Shown here: positions 63,333-64,000 of the stretch, in pieces
How positions within the stretch are numbered: the stretch's first letter is position 1
Layout of the letters: every line of letters starts with the position of its first letter
Origin: QAMX01 sp003149835
GTDB taxonomy: Bacteria; Bacillota; Clostridia; Oscillospirales; QAMX01
DNA: 64,000 nucleotides
Direction: 5' to 3'
NCBI GenBank assembly: GCA_959600635.1
Contig: CAUGMN010000004.1
Span: 6,335 to 70,334, forward strand
Notes under the pieces: generated by a model
The model's input: only the letters and a program-made list of their open reading frames with translations
Told to the model about the DNA's origin: nothing
Database searches by the model: none
Position numbers and translations under genes: made by a program

Positions 63333-64000
63333 TCAGGAAACTCTGTATTCCAAATATCCGATAAACTTTTTCACTGCTAGTGACGCCGTTTTTTTCTCAC
63401 GCAAAACAAACGCGATGTCGCGGTATGCAGGTACGTCCAGCTCTTTTACCGCGATCTCATACGGAATTCGTTTCAAAATCAATTCCGGCAGAACGCTGAC
63501 GCCAAGCCCGCTTTCCACCATCGCCATGATCGCATAATCGTCCCATGTGGTAAAATGTATGTGCGGCGTCAAACCATTTCGTTCAAATAGCTCTGAAATC
63601 TCCGCTTTTGCTCCTTTTTCCAGAAGCATAAAAGGGTCGCCGCACATAGCGGCGATCGGGACTTTTGCGAGGCTTGCCAATGGATGATTTTTTGGCAGGA
63701 TCGCAAGCAGCCTGTCCCGAGCCAACGGTATGGTTTCGAACTCCGGCTTGGCCGGCAAACGCAAAAAGCCGCAGTCGACACGCCCCTCTGAAATCCATTC
63801 CTCGATTTCGCTATAATCGCCTAAAAGCAGCTCATAGTCAATGCCGGGATAATCTTTTTGAAAGGCTCGAATCATATTCGGCAGCCAGTGGGTCGCAACG
63901 CTTGAAAATGTGCCGATACGGATCATGCCTGATTGAACGCCGTGCAGATCGTCTACCTGCATCTGCAACCTCCGGTATTCTTCGCAAAGGCTTTTTGCAT
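63333..64000 (-). CDS. LysR-family transcriptional regulator, N-terminus outside the window
   Basis: 222 codons visible from the right edge to the stop. The first residues (AKSLCEEYRRLQMQVDD) are the linker helix of LysR proteins, so the DNA-binding helix-turn-helix lies beyond 64000. The rest is the two-lobed periplasmic-binding-like effector domain (GMIRIGTFSSVATHWLPNMI, then GLGVSVLPELIL). AT-richer than its neighbours, and typical of LysR proteins that respond to small metabolites. The controlled gene is probably beyond the right edge. Confidence 0.92.
   Translation of the reverse strand, partial: AKSLCEEYRRLQMQVDDLHGVQSGMIRIGTFSSVATHWLPNMIRAFQKDYPGIDYELLLGDYSEIEEWISEGRVDCGFLRLPAKPEFETIPLARDRLLAILPKNHPLASLAKVPIAAMCGDPFMLLEKGAKAEISELFERNGLTPHIHFTTWDDYAIMAMVESGLGVSVLPELILKRIPYEIAVKELDVPAYRDIAFVLREKKTASLAVKKFIGYLEYRVS

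Overview
The window reads as GC-rich chromosome of a Gram-positive anaerobe of the Clostridia (Bacillota), most like an uncultured Oscillospiraceae/Ruminococcaceae-type gut bacterium. Signs are the ctsR-mcsA-mcsB-clpC heat-shock operon with a CtsR box, Firmicutes-type promoters (TTGACA-17-TATAAT) and strong AGGAGG ribosome sites, a biotin-dependent Na+-pumping decarboxylase cluster, a split CoA-dehydratase activase, a small 2[4Fe-4S] ferredoxin and many intracellular glycosidases. The species assignment is inference; no 16S gene is present.

Layout. 1-6.2 kb: 3' part of an ABC exporter with a zinc-ribbon N-domain (reverse strand), a truncated sigma-like gene, a Gfo/Idh/MocA oxidoreductase, a sigma factor fused to a large C-terminal region, and tRNA-Trp. 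6.3-11.5 kb: a five-gene cluster encoding two carboxyltransferases, a biotin carrier and the membrane subunits of a Na+-translocating decarboxylase. 11.6-24.6 kb: ROK sugar kinase, a candidate structured small RNA, deoC, an M32 carboxypeptidase gene broken by two tandem 77-bp units, an HtrA protease, cardiolipin synthase, mutM, a MATE transporter, recQ, and an XRE regulator carrying 15-residue repeats. 24.8-27.8 kb: GH36-type alpha-galactosidase and an AlkD-like DNA glycosylase. 28.2-32.9 kb: rpsL-rpsG-fusA-tuf. 33-41 kb: thiamine pyrophosphokinase, a 1603-residue GH38 mannosidase, a PHP phosphoesterase and a VOC protein. 41-48 kb (reverse strand): a two-gene acyl-CoA dehydratase activase system, a glycosyltransferase and a YjdF-like membrane protein. 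48.4-53.9 kb: a hexosaminidase-fold glycosidase, a membrane protein and an orphan sugar-binding lipoprotein. 54.3-59.2 kb: clpC-mcsB-mcsA-ctsR. 59.7-64 kb: ferredoxin, tRNA and rRNA methyltransferases, an FSA-type aldolase, a GNAT acetyltransferase and a partial LysR regulator.

How it works together. The region supports glycan breakdown (GH36, GH38, GH20-like, sugar-binding lipoprotein, ROK kinase, sugar dehydrogenase, aldolases) feeding fermentation, in which the biotin-dependent decarboxylase cluster can couple carboxyl transfer to Na+ export. Translation, protein quality control and DNA repair genes fill the rest.

The most unusual features are the double 77-bp insertion inside the M32 peptidase gene, a MITE-like repeat found in the 5' leaders of two unlinked genes in the same orientation, a sigma factor carrying its own probable sensor region, a promoter-to-terminator small RNA unit with a three-way-junction fold, and a decarboxylase cluster holding both 12S-like and 5S-like carboxyltransferases.
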